NCBI GenBank assembly: GCA_022749755.1
Contig: CM040440.1
Location: forward strand, 5,753,269 to 5,817,268
Direction of reading: 5' to 3'
DNA length: 64,000 nucleotides
DNA from: Azadirachta indica
Taxonomy: Eukaryota > Streptophyta > Magnoliopsida > Sapindales > Meliaceae
Shown here: in pieces, positions 60,860-64,000 of the stretch
Position numbering within the stretch: the first letter of the stretch is position 1
How the letters are laid out: each line of letters opens with the position of its first letter
Made by a program: the position numbers and the translations under genes
Notes under the pieces: model-generated
The model's input: only the letters and a program-made list of their open reading frames with translations
Databases searched by the model: none
Told to the model about the DNA's origin: nothing

Positions 60860-63800
60860 AACTTTATCCTGCAACATCAATGCTAATTATTAAACACGGG
60901 AATCAAGTCTAAGAAAATACATACTCAAGCATACTTTATGTTTCTATTATGTGTGACTTGACTAATATGCGAATTGCTATCCTTTTTTACCTGAGTATTA
61001 CGATTCTGGTCTAATATCTTTATCCCTGAAAATTAAATGCTGGGGGAATATAGTTACCAGCCTCCTGAGCAGCCAGCAGACCCAACAAGACACTTCAGAT
61101 GTCAATTCAACATTTTCTCAAAAAGAATTTCCAAAGAGCTTATCTATTAAAATCAGATTGGCAGTGCTCATTAATGAAAACAAAGTGCATGAACTGACAA
61201 AATAATCACCAATCTCCAACTCTTTCATATGATCAGAGACTACTTCCTCGCTGCTCCATCACAACCTCCAATAGTGTCTATTATCCTTTCAGAATTGGAT
61301 TAAAAAAAACAAAACAATGAGTTCCTAGTCTGGTCAAAGATTTCTAAGCTCATTGGTGATGGTATAGCCAGACACTCACCTATCCTACCTGGGGTCATTC
61401 ATAGTGTAAATAAAGCCAAAATTGATGGAACAGCACTAGGATCTCATTCCCAAGAACAAACCATATAATTCCCACACTGAGTTTACCAAGTATCATATTC
61501 AAGTAAAACTATAAAACAACCTTTCTTACTTCATACAACCTCTAAACAACAGGTTCTTTGAACAAAAAGGGGAAAGGGAGAGATCCTCTCAAATATGTTA
61601 CACTAGTATTCACTGATAGAAACTGCAAAGATTTGGTTCAAATATGGTTTTGACAAAGAGATAGCAAGTGCTAATCCAACTTGCCCATGTCAGTGAGGTA
61701 ACATTTCAAAAACTCTGCTTGAGAGCTAAGGGAATGCAAAATATATCTGTAGTACTTCTAAACCGTAATCTTCTTAATGCGAACAAGGGGCTCATATGCT
61801 GGAGAGTCAAGACCTGTGATGACCAACCATGATACATAAGAGTTTCTACAATGACCAGGCATCAATCTTCAAAATTCAGCAATAAACATTGAGGTCGCAG
61901 TGACCTTCTTTACAGTTTAACATCCTTGCACCTCTTGAGGAAAGTCAAGGACCATTACTTTCCAGCATAAATGAAAAAATATGAGATATCAAACTTAATG
62001 CCAATTGATTGACTGCAAGAGTGAAAAATCATCTCACAAGCATAAACGACCCATCAATCTCTCACATGTTTGTAAGGCTTATTCAAGAACCCAAACCCAC
62101 TGATCAGAAATAACCTATAAAAACATTATCACTAGTCACCTTCCATTCAACTGCTACAAATTCTTGAGGATTAAAATTTTTCCAGTAATTAATCTTATCA
62201 AAAAGCACACATCAACTCATTGACTCAAATGCCTCAACCTGACATCAGCAGATGATCACATTTAAAAATCCCACAGTGTTTCCTACCTTTTAAATTAGTA
62301 CAGCTTCGGCAAGGAATTTTAAGAATCTAAAATTTATGTCTGAAATTCCCAAGGCTAAATAAATAGCTCATTTAATGAAAGCAGAATGAAACAGCTTCTT
62401 GTTTCCCACAGCAAAGATACGGTATAGAAAAGAATAAGAAAACTGCGAAACATCTCATGGAACATCAACATCACACATGAGTACAGTGGAAAACTTGCAC
62501 GCGATTAGTACACTGACCTCTAAAACTTCAGACATCTCAATAGTAGCCCATTGTAACCTTTTCCAATTCCAGTATATACATCAAGAACAAAATGATTCCA
62601 ATTTCACAAAATAAAGATCATACTTCTAGATTAAGTATCCAAGAACCAGTTCACTATCATTTCAACGAAATTTTAGCTCAAAACTCTTAGCCAGTGGCAT
62701 TTATAAGTTCAAATCTCCTAGCCAGTGGCATTTATAGATCAGTACCTTTACTAAACTAGTCTGTATTTTCACTTTTAATTTTGTACATTCACCTGTAAAC
62801 CATGATCTATAGAGAACCAAATTGATTCAAATTTTACAAAAGAAAGATCATTCTTCTAAATTAAGTATCCAAGAACAGATGCTCTATCATTTCAACAAAA
62901 CGTTAGTTTGAAACTCTTAGCCAGTGATATTTATAGGTTAGTACCTTTACTAAACTAGTCTCTGTATTTTCACTTTTAATTTTGTAATTCACCTATAAAC
63001 CATGATCTATAAGGACAACTGACGTCCTAAAAAACCTAAATTTCTCAACCTCGACCATGCAATGACAATGCATTAGCACAATCTTCCAGTGAACTGTTAG
63101 CTAAAAAAAAAGAAAAAAGAGAGATACGAATTTAGATCATTTAGCTTTCTTAGTGAAATAGAATAAAAAGATATGTGTCTTGAAGCACTCAATTTAACAT
63201 ATATACCTAAAACATGATGAACTACATGGTGGTTAGAACAACGCAGCTATCAAAGTACAACAAAATTTGATTCGATCTTAATAATAGCCCAAGGTGAAAA
63301 TGCTGAATAAGAACATCTGATATTAAATGCCACTTACAAGATGTGAAGTAATAGGAATCTACACGAAAACATATGCTAAAGAATCGAAGTTATTCTTAAA
63401 ATACTGAAAAGACAAATGAGAAATTGCAAGGAATTCATGTGGTAGTTGGTAAGCAACTTAGGACAATAATTCATTCTTAATGGAGCATTTGCATTACACA
63501 AGCTTAGAAAACATACGTCTCCAAGCAGAGCATACTTGAAAAACAAACTACAAACATAGGATTTGATTCATATTCAGACTCCAAATAAATTATTTCCATC
63601 ATAAAAGTATTCAATCAATCCTCAAATAAACCACTGTTAACAAAAGTGAATATATCATCAATGTTCTAAATTTCGAGTATTGGAATTGAATCCAATTTTT
63701 AAAAACATCAGGATTCGAATAAAAAAGCCGGAAGCAACAGCCAACTCAGAAAGTTACAGAAGAGAGAACAACGTAAAGAGAGATTTTATGTTCGACTCCA

Positions 63801-63990
63801 ATTTTTTCTCAGAAACCATATAAAACATCGTCGGTGGCAAGATAAATACCTTGATTAGGAAATTGCGATGTTCGAAATTTCGTGTTTTTCTCTGAAGATC
63901 AAGAATTAGGGTTTAGGAAGCAAATCGAAGAAAACAGAAATAAAAGTTACGAACAGCGAATTTGGCCACGTAGACAATCCCCCGCTGCAC
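60860..63990 (-). other. 5'-UTR intron and first exon of mL54
   Basis: On the minus strand a plausible first exon ends at 63850 with donor CAAG|GTATTT. Its partner is the acceptor GCAG ending at 60869, nine bases before the start codon, which would make an intron of about 2.98 kb. The first exon begins somewhere in the last ~140 bases of the window. No other coding sequence is evident in the intron. Confidence 0.55.
62590..63013. repeat. ~200-230 bp tandem duplication in the mL54 intron
   Basis: Copy 1 (about 62590-62813) and copy 2 (about 62820-63013) share long blocks: TTAAGTATCCAAGAAC, ATCATTTCAAC, AACTCTTAGCCAGTG, GTACCTTTACTAAACTAGTC, TGTATTTTCACTTTTAATTT and AAACCATGATCTATA. The offset is 230 bases at the left and 200 at the right because copy 1 holds an extra internal ~30-base duplication (AGCCAGTGGCATTTATA occurs twice). 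Confidence 0.92.
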
Positions 63991-64000
63991 GTTTAATGAA

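Noticed and set aside
1..64000. Looked for CRISPR arrays, rRNA genes, viral or organelle insertions and LTR retrotransposon coding regions.
   Set aside because: None seen; no reverse transcriptase, integrase or capsid-like frames and no recognisable plastid or mitochondrial genome segment.

Overview
The window is plant nuclear DNA, almost certainly from a eudicot (probably a rosid; a Citrus-like Sapindales genome is my guess and is not proven). The basis is GT-AG introns with AT-rich interiors, plant-specific families (GTE bromodomain factor, LHT amino-acid transporters, DUF295 F-box, DUF7950), long AT-rich intergenic DNA with MITE-like inverted repeats, and microsatellites. Exon joins below were worked out by hand from reading frame and splice sites.

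Layout. 0.6-3.8 kb (-): a membrane-anchored kelch-repeat protein, divergent from 4.1-7.7 kb (+) cytochrome c1 of respiratory complex III. The shared ~0.4 kb promoter carries three site II (TGGGCY) elements. 8.9-10.7 kb (-): an F-box/DUF295 gene with an in-frame stop before its last ~65 residues. 12.8-13.8 kb: a ~1.1 kb long-TIR element. 16.2-17.1 kb (+): an intronless DUF7950 gene behind three G-boxes. 17-23.7 kb: AT-rich DNA with repeats and no recognised gene. 23.7-26.8 kb (-): a decayed, intron-containing thymidylate kinase pseudogene. 28.8-33.5 kb (+): a ten-coding-exon GTE/BET factor (bromodomain, NET domain, coiled coil) with upstream ORFs. 34.6-35.5 kb: a second long-TIR element. 36.1-36.8 kb (+): an intronless TLC-domain membrane protein. 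39-46.2 kb (-): two tandem eight-exon lysine/histidine-type transporters. 46.2-54.1 kb: gene-free AT-rich DNA. 54.1-56.8 kb (-): a two-exon ankyrin-repeat protein. 60.5-63.9 kb (-): mitochondrial ribosomal protein mL54 with a ~3 kb intron in its 5' UTR.

The genes are independent housekeeping and regulatory loci and do not form a pathway. Two serve mitochondria (cytochrome c1, mL54). I found no clearly new multi-gene system. The observations most worth checking are a 78-bp duplication that gives cytochrome c1 two candidate 5'-UTR splice acceptors, one of which would add a uORF; the two broken genes (thymidylate kinase, F-box/DUF295); and the divergent site II promoter.
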